DNA from: Anaerolineae bacterium
GTDB taxonomy: Bacteria > Chloroflexota > Anaerolineae > Promineifilales > Promineifilaceae
Assembly: GCA_020848035.1 (NCBI GenBank)
Contig: JADLAX010000022.1
Coordinates: 1-39,905, forward strand
DNA length: 39,905 nucleotides
Direction: 5' to 3'
Below, in pieces: positions 17,101 to 24,727 of the stretch (positions are counted from its first letter, which is position 1; every line of letters begins with the position of its first letter). The translations under genes and the position numbers were made by a program. Below the pieces are notes generated by a model. That model made no database searches, was not told the origin of the DNA, and was given only the letters and a program-made list of their open reading frames with translations.

Positions 17101-18252
17101 TTACCGCTGTATCCAAACCGTACCATCATATTCCCATGTATCGATGAGTATATTTCCGTCTATATCCCTGCCGCCAAATAGAACAACAACTCCGCGCTCT
17201 TTATCGTATGCCATGCTGAAAAGCGTTCTAACCCCCGGCGAAGATTCTACGTTGGCTATTTGCCAACCAGCTTCGGTGAATTCCCATGTTTGCGGAAGCA
17301 CTCCCGATTTCCCAACTGGCGTTTCATAAGCAACTATAACCCCACGTTGGCTATCGAAGGCGATTTGATCAAAGACCCGTAAGCTATTTTCATCTTCCGG
17401 TGTTAAGATCGTGTGCCATTCACCATCTTTGAACTCATAGGTCCATCCCCACGTCGTTTGCAGAATCATGACTTCGCGATTGGAATCATAAACCAATTGC
17501 GGTTTTAGAAGTTTGATCGGTTGTCCTTCGGGATTAAATAGTGTTGCTTCCGTATCGTACCATTGAGTACCATCGTAAAACCATGTGGTATAAAAATTCT
17601 CCTTACAGATATCCCAACAGAATCCCAGAATAAAAACCCCCTCCACTTCTGGAAAGTAGGATATGGCAGGTAGAAACTGCTCTCCAGCGGGACCTGGTTC
17701 GTTTAACTCTTTCAGATGCCAATCTTGACTGTCATATTCCCATATAAAGGGTTTGCCACTCATGGTCCGAAATCCAAATAAGACAGCTACAGAACGTGAT
17801 TCGTCATACGTTAAACTCAGGAATGGTGATTGTTCGGGAATGGTAGGTGTGTTGATTTCCTGCCAGGTGCAGCCGTCGTATTCCCAGGTTCCAGCTATGT
17901 TTCCATAGAGAAGAATTACATGGCGTTTACTATCATAGACCATATCCCCAGAAAGAGGCGGATATGCTTCACTTTTACATAAATCTACTCCCCCTAGAGA
18001 AGAAGTTGGTATTGTTTGAATGACTTCTGAACCATTCGATTCAGAATCGACATTCCCTGATTGTGTTGCACTTGGAGTCACTGGGAGGATTTCCTCTAAT
18101 TGATTGTCATGTGGCGAGGGTGACGTTTCGGCGCTCTCCAAAGTAGGTGATAAATCTTCTTCAATCTGGCTATTACGACAGGCCACCAAGAAAAACAGGA
18201 GCATAACGTAGATGCTTAAGTATAAATTATTTCTTGGATTTAAAGAATGCAT
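17101..18252 (-). CDS. Secreted Kelch-like beta-propeller lipoprotein
   Basis: 383 residues. A short signal peptide ends in the lipobox LVAC (Cys25), then comes an acidic Ser/Thr-rich linker to about residue 90. Repeats of the type AYDKERGVVVLFGG...TWEYDGTVW follow; several units contain YD...(V)LFG and W-Y/F-aromatic endings, as in Kelch/galactose-oxidase central propellers. No catalytic residues can be assigned. It is likely an outer-face binding protein. ATG 18252 is chosen because GGAG lies six bases before it; longer starts up to 18348 would put the signal peptide deep inside the protein. The gene is visibly AT-richer than its neighbours and lies 68 bp after the end of the RHS fragment on the same strand, so the pair may have arrived together. 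Confidence 0.75.
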   Translation of the reverse strand: MHSLNPRNNLYLSIYVMLLFFLVACRNSQIEEDLSPTLESAETSPSPHDNQLEEILPVTPSATQSGNVDSESNGSEVIQTIPTSSLGGVDLCKSEAYPPLSGDMVYDSKRHVILLYGNIAGTWEYDGCTWQEINTPTIPEQSPFLSLTYDESRSVAVLFGFRTMSGKPFIWEYDSQDWHLKELNEPGPAGEQFLPAISYFPEVEGVFILGFCWDICKENFYTTWFYDGTQWYDTEATLFNPEGQPIKLLKPQLVYDSNREVMILQTTWGWTYEFKDGEWHTILTPEDENSLRVFDQIAFDSQRGVIVAYETPVGKSGVLPQTWEFTEAGWQIANVESSPGVRTLFSMAYDKERGVVVLFGGRDIDGNILIDTWEYDGTVWIQR

Positions 18253-18320
18253 AGACATCTCCATACTGAAAGCTAAAGTTCTGCCACTGTGATTGCAATT
18301 TAATGTTATGTATAGCGCTA

Positions 18321-19700
18321 TTACGTTTTCATTGGGCCTACATTCCATTTTTGCTTCATATAAATGATATCCTCACTGCTCTCGAAAAAGCTGTTGTTCC
18401 TAATATTTGTAAAATAAATACCGTTTGCTGCCGCAGGAGAATTTGTTTGTAAAATAATCGAATTTTCAGGATCTGCATTATCTGGAACAACCATTAATGC
18501 AGCATGACCTGGAAGCCATTCTTTTTGTAAACGTTGAGCAAATATCACGATATCCGTGGTATTAGACAACTCAGTATCATAATCAAAGTAAGTTTCATAG
18601 AATTTCTGATCGACAGTTCGCGGATTTGGAAAGCCATTTTCATCTGTTCCAACATCAAATCCAAATGCGCCCATTATAAGGTTATTACAACCACAATTGG
18701 GCGCATCCACATGGTCTAACATAGCGTTGACGACCCTTTTACCAGCAGACTGCATCACCTTCATTTCAGCTAAATTTGACGGAATATAAGAACCTTGGGG
18801 CGAAAAAATAATAGCTCCGTCAAACTTGCTATCCAGCATACTTTGCATCTCATCCGTAAAAAGCTCCCAATCTTCTTGTGTGACCGTAATGTTTTGATCA
18901 CAGGATTCATCGCCAGTGGCAGCTTGAGAAGATGAGCAACTTCTATGTCCCGTCGGGTCAACCATGTTAACCGGCCGATTTTCCACATAGCTGTATCTAT
19001 TATAAGCTTGCGGGTTGGTGGGGTCTGGTACAATGGTATCTGCTGACAGAAAGCGGTTAAGATAAGGCACGTAAAATCTGGCCTGGTAATACAGTAGCCC
19101 CAGCTCCATGTTCTCCTTCTGCCCAGTAAAGTCCCGGTCGGTAATGGACTGGCTGGGGGCGGTGCACCGGTAGCCGCCAAAGGGTAGGTAGCGGGTTGTG
19201 CTGCCGGTCACCGTACCACCGCTGCTGTTCACCAGCAGGCTCGTGCTGCCCAAATGGTCACTCAACACATAAAACAGCCCGTTGTTGGCGCTCACCGGGT
19301 CGCCCGTCACGCGGAAAGCCACCACCTGCCCGGCGATGCTGTAGCTGCTGCGCTTGATCCACACGTCAGGCGCCGGTGTCGGCGAAGGGGTCGGGGTGTT
19401 GGTGGGTGTTGGCGTATTCGTTGGGACAGGGGTATTGGTAGCCGTGGGTGTATTGGTTGGCAGCGGTGTGTTTGTCGCGGTAGGCGTGGGCGTTGCCCCG
19501 CTGCCCGTCGTGGCGACGTTGTCAAAGACGCCGGTGACCAGGGTGGTGGTGCTGTTTGCGGTGACGGCCGTTCCCCATCTAAGTCATCCTCCCCATTGAG
19601 ATGGTGCGGGTATCCATCACGGCCCAGCTGCTGCCATCGTTGGAATGATAACGGCCGTTTAACCCGGATGCCGCTGGCGTCGTAAGTAAATGAGTGGATT
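18321..19700 (-). pseudogene. RHS-repeat protein 3' remnant with polymorphic C-terminal domain
   Basis: The frame reads a Thr-Pro-Asn linker, then YVLSDHLGSTSLLV, TGQKENMELGLLYYQARFY, LNRFLSADT and YVENRPVNMVDPTGH, the RHS-associated core. About 208 residues of unrelated, AT-richer sequence follow, such as an RHS C-terminal effector. That tail has NCGCNN and LPGHAALMV, faintly like Cys/His papain or NlpC folds, but I cannot name it. The 5' part is missing. YDASGIRVKR survives at 19652-19687 in another frame, and a repeat copy (19564-19658) with a stop at 19584-19586 separates it from the rest. The first possible in-frame start is GTG 19364. It is most likely a displaced, broken cassette, although the tail could still be expressed. 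Confidence 0.75.
19564..19658. repeat. Interspersed repeat, copy D, inserted in the RHS remnant
   Basis: A 95-bp unit bounded by ACGGCCGT at both ends (19564-19571 and 19651-19658), in the same orientation as copies A and B. It shares CATCCTCCCCATTGAGAT and GCTGCCATCGTTGG with them. It falls between two RHS segments that would otherwise join, shifting the frame, which indicates insertion rather than common descent of flanks. Confidence 0.8.
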
Positions 19701-19760
19701 GTTTCCCTGCATATGCAATCCTTATTTTGCAGGACGGCCGTTTACCAGTACGATTCGCCC

Positions 19761-20909
19761 ATGCAAACCAAAGCCATCTTTCTGCTGTTCTTGCTGCTGG
19801 GGGCAATGGGGTGTGCAACGGCCGTTGCACCCCCACCACCGCCTGCTGCTGTTGAGTCAACCCCAACCCACCACGCCGCTGTTGTCGTAACCGTGCGAAT
19901 CACCCCTACACCTTCGGCAACAGCGCTGGCCGGGGCCACCGCGGCGACGGCCGTAACCGCCACGACCCCGCCACCCACCGCCACACCTCATCCGATGACA
20001 CCCTACACCATCGAGGGGCTGCGCCAGCGCGATTACCCCGGCGGTGTCATCGAAATCAGTTCCTGGATGTCGGATGCGGCATACTTTGACAAGTACGCCA
20101 TCACCTACCCCAGCGACGGCCTGACCATCAGCGGCATCATGCAAATTCCCAAGGGCGACGGACCGTTTCCCGTCATCATCTTAAACCACGGCTACCACGA
20201 GCGAGAGAGCTACTTTTCCGGCGCAGGCACCTGGCAGCAGGCAGAGTATCTGAACTACTACGGCTACCTCACCATCGCCCCGGACTACCGCAGCTGGGGT
20301 AAATCCGATGTCGGCCCCAGCTTTTTCCACACCGGTCTGGTGGCCGATGTGCTCAATTTGCTGGCCGCGCTGCCCTCCATTCCCCAGGCCGACACCAGCC
20401 GGGTGGGGATGTGGGGCCACAGCATGGGCGGCGGCATCACCACCAAGGTGTTGACGGTGACGGATGGGGTGAAAGCGGCCGTTCTCCACGCCCCCAACTC
20501 GGCCAACGACGCCGACCTGATTGCCCGCTGGGGACCCGGCTGTCTGCCCGGCCAGGAAGAAGTGGTTGAATGCAACCCCGGCGAAGTGATCCCCGCCAAT
20601 TTGCCCGATGAACTGCTCAATGCCTACCTCGCCGCCGCCAGCAGCCCGGAAATGCTGCCACAAATCGCCCCGATTTATCACCTGGACTATGTGTCCGCAC
20701 CGGTGCAAATTCACATTGGCCTGGCCGACGGGGCCGAAGCCGAGCAAACGCCGCCCGATTGGGCACCGGCGCTCCACGCCGCGCTGCAAGCGGCGGGCAA
20801 AGAGAGCACGCTGTATACTTACCCCGACCAGGGCCACTTTTTCAACGGTCCAGACTGGACCTTGATGATGCGGCGCACCGTTGAATTTTTTGATACCTAT
20901 CTCAAGTAG
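19761..20909 (+). CDS. Lipoprotein alpha/beta hydrolase (dienelactone hydrolase/S9-like)
   Basis: 382 residues. The signal peptide ends in LGAMGC (Cys18, lipobox). A Pro/Ala/Thr-rich linker runs to about residue 80, then an alpha/beta hydrolase domain: VIILNHGYHE as the oxyanion strand, GMWGHSMGGG with the nucleophile serine, and PDQGHFF with the catalytic histidine. LADGAEAEQ is a candidate for the acid residue region. The family cleaves esters or short peptides outside the membrane; the substrate is unknown. An upstream in-frame ATG at 19713 would destroy the signal peptide, so ATG 19761 is chosen. The 5' flank abuts the truncated RHS remnant on the opposite strand. No gene of related function lies beside it. 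Confidence 0.88.
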   Translation: MQTKAIFLLFLLLGAMGCATAVAPPPPPAAVESTPTHHAAVVVTVRITPTPSATALAGATAATAVTATTPPPTATPHPMTPYTIEGLRQRDYPGGVIEISSWMSDAAYFDKYAITYPSDGLTISGIMQIPKGDGPFPVIILNHGYHERESYFSGAGTWQQAEYLNYYGYLTIAPDYRSWGKSDVGPSFFHTGLVADVLNLLAALPSIPQADTSRVGMWGHSMGGGITTKVLTVTDGVKAAVLHAPNSANDADLIARWGPGCLPGQEEVVECNPGEVIPANLPDELLNAYLAAASSPEMLPQIAPIYHLDYVSAPVQIHIGLADGAEAEQTPPDWAPALHAALQAAGKESTLYTYPDQGHFFNGPDWTLMMRRTVEFFDTYLK

Positions 20910-20963
20910 GCTTGGCACGTCTATTAAAATCGCTTTGCTAAGTAGTAACCGTTCAGTTTGCAT

Positions 20964-20995
20964 CCCGCACGAGGGCGCTTCGCGCCCCGTGCGGG
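20964..20995. other. GC-rich hairpin 1 of a three-hairpin spacer
   Basis: CCCGCACGAGGGCGC pairs with GCGCCCCGTGCGGG around a TTC loop with one mismatch region. It is the first of three successive hairpins between the lipoprotein hydrolase and the Gfo/Idh/MocA gene. Confidence 0.6.
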
Positions 20996-21004
20996 GAAGG
21001 GTCT

Positions 21005-21055
21005 GGTTTTTTTCAGTTTTTGGGGTCAAAATGACCCCAAAAACTGAAAAAAACC
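21005..21055. terminator. Perfect 24-bp stem hairpin 2
   Basis: The arms at 21005-21028 and 21032-21055 are perfect reverse complements around AAA. The outer stem is a T7/A7 run and the inner part is GGGGTCA. It could end transcription of the hydrolase gene in either direction, although the T-run lies within the stem. The length and perfection suggest a recent or selected element. Confidence 0.55.
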
Positions 21056-21066
21056 ACTATATCATC

Positions 21067-21100
21067 GGCATCGCCAGGCGCGTAGCGCCGAGGCGATGCC
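21067..21100. other. GC-rich hairpin 3 of a three-hairpin spacer
   Basis: GGCATCGCC pairs with GGCGATGCC and the inner GGCGC with GCGCC around GTA, with a small bulge. It resembles REP-like extragenic palindromes. It directly precedes the leader of the Gfo/Idh/MocA gene. Confidence 0.6.
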
Positions 21101-21192
21101 CTTACTCCAGGGAAAGCTGAACGCTTACGCTAAGTACAGCTTTGCCGAAGAGCTGTCTGGTTTGATAACCAACTACCAAATTGGAGGTTTCC

Positions 21193-22179
21193 ATGACAAA
21201 AATTCGTTGGGGATTGCTCTCCACGGCCAACATCAACCGGCGGGTTATTCCCGCCATTCGCGCATCGGCGCGGGGCGAGCTGGTGGCGGTGGCCAGCCGC
21301 AGCCAGGCAGCGGCGCAGGCATACGCCGACCAGTGGGCCATCCCCCACGCGTTTGGCAGCTACGAGGCAATGCTGGCCTCGGACGCGGTGGATGCGGTGT
21401 ACATTGGCCTGCCGAATCACCTGCATGCCGAATGGTCGATCAAAGCGATGCAGCACGGCAAGCACGTGCTGTGCGAGAAGCCATTTGCCCTGTCGCTGGC
21501 TGAGGTGGATGAGATGACGGCCGTATCCCACCAAACCAACCGCGTCCTCACCGAAGCGTTTATGTACCGTCACCATCCCCAAACCAAAATTGTGGGCGAG
21601 CTGGTGCGGAACGGCCGTCTCGGTCGTGTCACCGTGGTCCGGGGTGTGTTTAACTTCGCCTTCAACACCCGCGACAACATCCGGCTGGTGCCCGAGATGG
21701 GCGGCGGCTGTTTGTGGGACGTGGGCGTCTACCCGCTGAGCTTTGCCCAGTACGTCATGGGTGGCCCGCCGCAGCAGGTGTTTGGCACCCAATGGCTGGG
21801 CGCAAGCGGCGTGGACGAGGTGTTCTCCGGGCAGATGGTGTACGCCAACGGGGCGATGGCCCAGATCAGCGCCTCGTTTTGCACGCCGTTCCACACCCAG
21901 GTGGAAATTATCGGCACGGAGGGGCGGCTGGTGCTGAATCGGCCGTTTACCGGCCACAACGACGGCGACCGAAAGTTGATGTTCTACCCGAAAGCGGGCG
22001 AGCCGGAAGAAATCGAAGTGCCGGAGGTGGAGCTGTATCTGGGTGAAGTGGAAGATTTGCATACGGCCGTTTTAGACAACAAACCCCAATATCTCACCCT
22101 CGAAGAAACACGCAACCACGTCAAAACCGTCCTGGCGCTTTACGAATCAGCCCGAACCGGCCAGGACGTCCCGCTTTGA
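21193..22179 (+). CDS. Gfo/Idh/MocA-family NAD(P)-dependent oxidoreductase
   Basis: 328 residues. The N-terminal Rossmann segment WGLLSTANINRRV binds NAD(P). CEKPFAL (E95, K96, P97) is the hallmark motif whose lysine acts in catalysis. The remainder is the alpha/beta substrate domain (GVFNFAF, GGGCLWDVGVYPL). Family members oxidise or reduce sugars, inositols or related polyols, or act on biliverdin-like substrates; which one is not evident. GGAGG six bases before ATG 21193 sets the start; the upstream TTG at 21181 is rejected. It appears monocistronic, with inverted repeats on both sides. Confidence 0.92.
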   Translation: MTKIRWGLLSTANINRRVIPAIRASARGELVAVASRSQAAAQAYADQWAIPHAFGSYEAMLASDAVDAVYIGLPNHLHAEWSIKAMQHGKHVLCEKPFALSLAEVDEMTAVSHQTNRVLTEAFMYRHHPQTKIVGELVRNGRLGRVTVVRGVFNFAFNTRDNIRLVPEMGGGCLWDVGVYPLSFAQYVMGGPPQQVFGTQWLGASGVDEVFSGQMVYANGAMAQISASFCTPFHTQVEIIGTEGRLVLNRPFTGHNDGDRKLMFYPKAGEPEEIEVPEVELYLGEVEDLHTAVLDNKPQYLTLEETRNHVKTVLALYESARTGQDVPL

Positions 22180-22186
22180 TTTTATG

Positions 22187-22370
22187 GGACGCGGATAAAC
22201 GCGGAGAAACGCAGATTTAAATTGGGTCTTCAGGATTTCGTGAGGTCTGGCGTGAAACGTGAAGGCCCTCTGGTCACGTTTCACGTTTCACGCATCACGG
22301 GCTGTAAACCCCCTGAATTCCCAAAGAGCCTTTAAATTCTTTATCCGCGTCATCCCGTTCATCCGCGTCC
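22187..22370. repeat. Element flanked by GGACGCGGAT / ATCCGCGTCC
   Basis: Ten-base inverted ends (22187-22196 and 22361-22370) enclose 164 bp between two convergent genes. The GCGGAT words are of the same kind as those in repeats A and B near 16440 and 16680. A shorter CGTGAAACGTGA inverted repeat is nested inside. Confidence 0.5.
22251..22285. terminator. Inverted repeat CGTGAAACGTGA between convergent genes
   Basis: Perfect 12-bp arms (22251-22262 and 22274-22285) around an 11-base loop, between the ends of the oxidoreductase (+) and metallophosphoesterase (-). A longer relative is at 24018-24062, again between convergent genes, which suggests a shared terminator-like repeat. Confidence 0.5.
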
Positions 22371-22375
22371 TATTT

Positions 22376-23242
22376 TTATGTCAATAATTCGGTTACCGTC
22401 ACTTCACCGGCCAAAATGGTAAGGCGAATGTGGTGGTGGTGGGTACGGCCGTCTTTCTCAAAAATCCGCGGCACGCGGGCGGCGTTAATGAAATGAATGC
22501 CGTCCCGCACCAAATGCCAAGTGCGCTTCCCCTTTCGATTGACGTGATGGTGCATATGCCCGGCGACGACCGCCAGCACCGTTTTGCCCCGCGCCTGGGC
22601 AAACGCAATCGCTTCCCACAAATCGGCATCGCCAAAATCGCCCTGGTCCGGGTGAAAATCGTTGCCCCAAATCGAGTCCCGGCGGCTGCCCAGCCCCATC
22701 GGCCCATTGTGCGCCAGGAAGATGAGCTGTGACTGCGGTGCTTGTTCCACCAATTGGCACAAGCGCGCCGCCGATTCAGCCATCGTGCCCACGCCAAACT
22801 GGCGCTTGAGCTGCGGCTGGCAGTGCAAAACGGAGCCGCCCATAGCAAACGGCCGTCCCACCACCACCGCCACATCGTCACCCCCCGGCACCGGATGCAC
22901 CGAGTAGCCGCCCACCTGCACCGGACCTAACGCCCGCTGCCACTGCCGCAGGCGGCGCGGTTGCCCCCAGGCCAGCCAGCGGCGCAATCGGGGCCACTGC
23001 TTAATTTCGGCCACCAGCTGGGGCAAGGTCAGCGTATCGTGGTTACCAGGAATGATGAGCGTCGGCTTTTGCAGCCGGGCCATCTGCGGCGCAACGGCCA
23101 TGCCTTCCCAATGCCAGCGATTGGACAGATCGCCCGTGCAAAGCAGCAAATCGTAGTCGGATTGGTTGAACTGGGCGATGTCGCGCTGGTCAAACTGGCG
23201 ATGAACGTCGCCAACGAGGGCAATGTGGAGTGGTTTGCTCAT
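22376..23242 (-). CDS. Calcineurin-like metallophosphoesterase
   Basis: 288 residues with the ordered metal-binding motifs of the family: LVGDVH (D12, H14), CTGDLSNRW, PGNHD, FLAHNGP and GHMHHHV. It is a cytoplasmic two-metal phosphoesterase, and the closest-looking architecture is the cyanobacterial/plant type with a GDLSNRW block. The substrate is unknown. ATG 23242 begins the conserved strand with a natural N-terminus; ten more residues up to 23272 are possible but lack family similarity, and no clear ribosome site decides it. Its 3' end meets repeat DNA; it is probably monocistronic. Confidence 0.88.
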   Translation of the reverse strand: MSKPLHIALVGDVHRQFDQRDIAQFNQSDYDLLLCTGDLSNRWHWEGMAVAPQMARLQKPTLIIPGNHDTLTLPQLVAEIKQWPRLRRWLAWGQPRRLRQWQRALGPVQVGGYSVHPVPGGDDVAVVVGRPFAMGGSVLHCQPQLKRQFGVGTMAESAARLCQLVEQAPQSQLIFLAHNGPMGLGSRRDSIWGNDFHPDQGDFGDADLWEAIAFAQARGKTVLAVVAGHMHHHVNRKGKRTWHLVRDGIHFINAARVPRIFEKDGRTHHHHIRLTILAGEVTVTELLT

Positions 23243-23497
23243 ACGCTGAATTATGGCACGGAGCCGCGCCACTGGCGAAAGCCATGACAGGCGGCCACGT
23301 GCCGGTTACAATCCTTTGCCAACAATTCGCGGCTCGACAATCACTGTGTGGTCATGATTCATCATCAGAGATTTCCCAGATTAACCAGATTTTTTAATCG
23401 TTTCAATCTGCGCAATCTTTGATAAGAGCCTTTGTCCGGCACACGATTTGTCGCAGAAGCATGCGTCACAAATGCACAAACAGGGAGACACCTGCAC

Positions 23498-24001
23498 ATG
23501 ACAACTGAATCAGGGAACGGCCGTTCCCGCACCTACACCTGGCAAGACCCTACCCCAACAGCCAATGCCGCCCGCGAAAAAAGCGGGCCAGAGCTGTTTG
23601 CCGCCATGATCGGCGGCAGCCTGCCCCAACCACCCATCGCCGATACGCTCAATTTTGCCCTGACAGAAGCGGGGGAAGGCACGGCCGTCTTCGAAATCAA
23701 CTGCTCTGAATTCCACTACAACCCGCTGGGCACCGTACACGGCGGCGTCATTGCCACCCTGCTGGACTCGGCCATGAGCTGTGCCGTGCACACCCTGCTG
23801 CCCGCTGGCAGCAGCTACACCACCGTGGAGATGAAGGTCAACTTCGTCCGCCCCATCCTGGCGGACACCGGCCCGCTGCGCTGCGTAGGCACCGTCATCC
23901 ACGGCGGCCGCCGCATCGCCACCGCCGAAGGCCAGCTCGTCGCTGCCGACGGCAAGCTCTACGCCCACGGCACAACAACTTGTTTAATTTTTTCAGTTTA
24001 G
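23498..24001 (+). CDS. PaaI-type hotdog-fold thioesterase
   Basis: 167 residues. FHYNPLGTVHGGVIATLLDSAMSCAV (read as two halves, NPLGTVHGG and TLLDSAM) is the catalytic loop and helix of the PaaI/YigI hotdog family, and the VNFVRPI and GRRIATAEG strands complete the fold. Members hydrolyse acyl- or phenylacyl-CoA thioesters in the cytoplasm. ATG 23498 is preceded by GGGA; the frame opens earlier at a TTG (23432) with no family-like residues. Convergent with the hydrogenase protease gene, from which a strong inverted repeat separates it. Confidence 0.9.
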   Translation: MTTESGNGRSRTYTWQDPTPTANAAREKSGPELFAAMIGGSLPQPPIADTLNFALTEAGEGTAVFEINCSEFHYNPLGTVHGGVIATLLDSAMSCAVHTLLPAGSSYTTVEMKVNFVRPILADTGPLRCVGTVIHGGRRIATAEGQLVAADGKLYAHGTTTCLIFSV

Positions 24002-24017
24002 AGAATGGGGCAATTCG

Positions 24018-24062
24018 TGAAGCGTGAAACGTGAGATTTACGCCCTCACGTTTCACGCTTCA
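24018..24062. terminator. Bidirectional terminator-like inverted repeat
   Basis: Perfect 18-bp arms (24018-24035 and 24045-24062) around ATTTACGCC, containing CGTGAAACGTGA. It lies between the thioesterase (+) and the hydrogenase maturation protease (-) and overlaps the last codons and stop of the latter. Related to 22251-22285. Confidence 0.65.
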
Positions 24063-24514
24063 ATAAGTTCAGCCTGGAGCTGTTGGCAGATTTGGGGGAT
24101 GGCGGTTTGAACGGCCGTACTCAACCCCATCTCCCACTCAAGCGTCTCCGGCTGGACGCCGTACACGATGATTTCCGGTGGCAAAATGTCCAGCGCCGCA
24201 CCCAGGGCCACCGCTTCGGCAAAACCAGCGTCGTGCAGCGTGCCGTTCATCTGCGCCTGCTGCACCAAATGCGCTTCCGCCAACGAAAAACGCCGCCAGG
24301 ACCCCGGAGCCTCCCCCAGGTTGGCGGCGTCAATCACCATCACTTTGTCGTAGCCTTGCAGCGTGAGGGCGGTTTCCAGGCCGGGCGTACCGCCGTCGAG
24401 GAATGTGATGTGGGGGGGGAATACGGCCGTATCCCGCAAAGCGGTCAACACCGCACTCCCCACCCCATCATCCCCCCGCAGAGGATTCCCCAAAGCCAAA
24501 ACCAGTGTCTTCAT
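24053..24514 (-). CDS. [NiFe]-hydrogenase maturation protease (M52/HycI-HyaD family)
   Basis: 153 residues. LALGNPLRGDDGVG (D16), DGGTPGLE, IDAAN (D62) and LHDAGF (H94) are the nickel-sensing and substrate positions of the family, which clips the C-terminal tail of the hydrogenase large subunit after Ni insertion. It follows the large-subunit gene at a distance of 213 bp on the same strand, and that subunit still carries a seven-residue tail after its last metal ligand, which fits this protease. The start is ATG 24514; a TTG one codon earlier is disregarded. The gap to the hydrogenase contains palindromic repeats, so it may be transcribed by read-through or separately. Confidence 0.92.
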   Translation of the reverse strand: MKTLVLALGNPLRGDDGVGSAVLTALRDTAVFPPHITFLDGGTPGLETALTLQGYDKVMVIDAANLGEAPGSWRRFSLAEAHLVQQAQMNGTLHDAGFAEAVALGAALDILPPEIIVYGVQPETLEWEMGLSTAVQTAIPQICQQLQAELIEA

Positions 24515-24535
24515 CAAAATTCATATCCGCTACCA

Positions 24536-24585
24536 ACGAGGCCTGAGCCTGTCGAAGGCCGGCCTTCGACAGGCTCAGGCCTCGT
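24536..24585. repeat. 50-bp perfect palindrome (CCTGTCGAAGG-type)
   Basis: Two perfect 25-bp arms meet without a loop at 24560/24561. GCCTGAGCCTGTCGAAGGCC is the left core. The CCTGTCGAAGG/CCTTCGACAGG words are of the extragenic-palindrome kind seen in many genomes. It splits the maturation protease from the hydrogenase large subunit gene. Confidence 0.85.
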
Positions 24586-24665
24586 CTCGCCAGTAGATGA
24601 GGTTATCAAATCTGTGGCTATTTCTGTACCAAGTTTTTCGACGCAAAGAGCGCAAAGAAGCGGAT

Positions 24666-24707
24666 GGCGCAAAGGAGGTTTTTTAAACATCCGAACTCCT
24701 TTGCGCC
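24666..24707. repeat. GGCGCAAAGGAG inverted repeat
   Basis: Twelve-base arms (24666-24677 and 24696-24707) around an 18-base loop, 20 bp after the end of the large subunit gene. It is probably an end-of-operon hairpin or an extragenic repeat. The T-rich loop does not give a standard terminator tail. Confidence 0.5.
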
Positions 24708-24727
24708 TTTGCGTGATCCATAACCTG

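Noticed and set aside
20181..21029. 282-residue open frame on the - strand
   Set aside because: Antisense to the lipoprotein hydrolase and running into the hairpin spacer.
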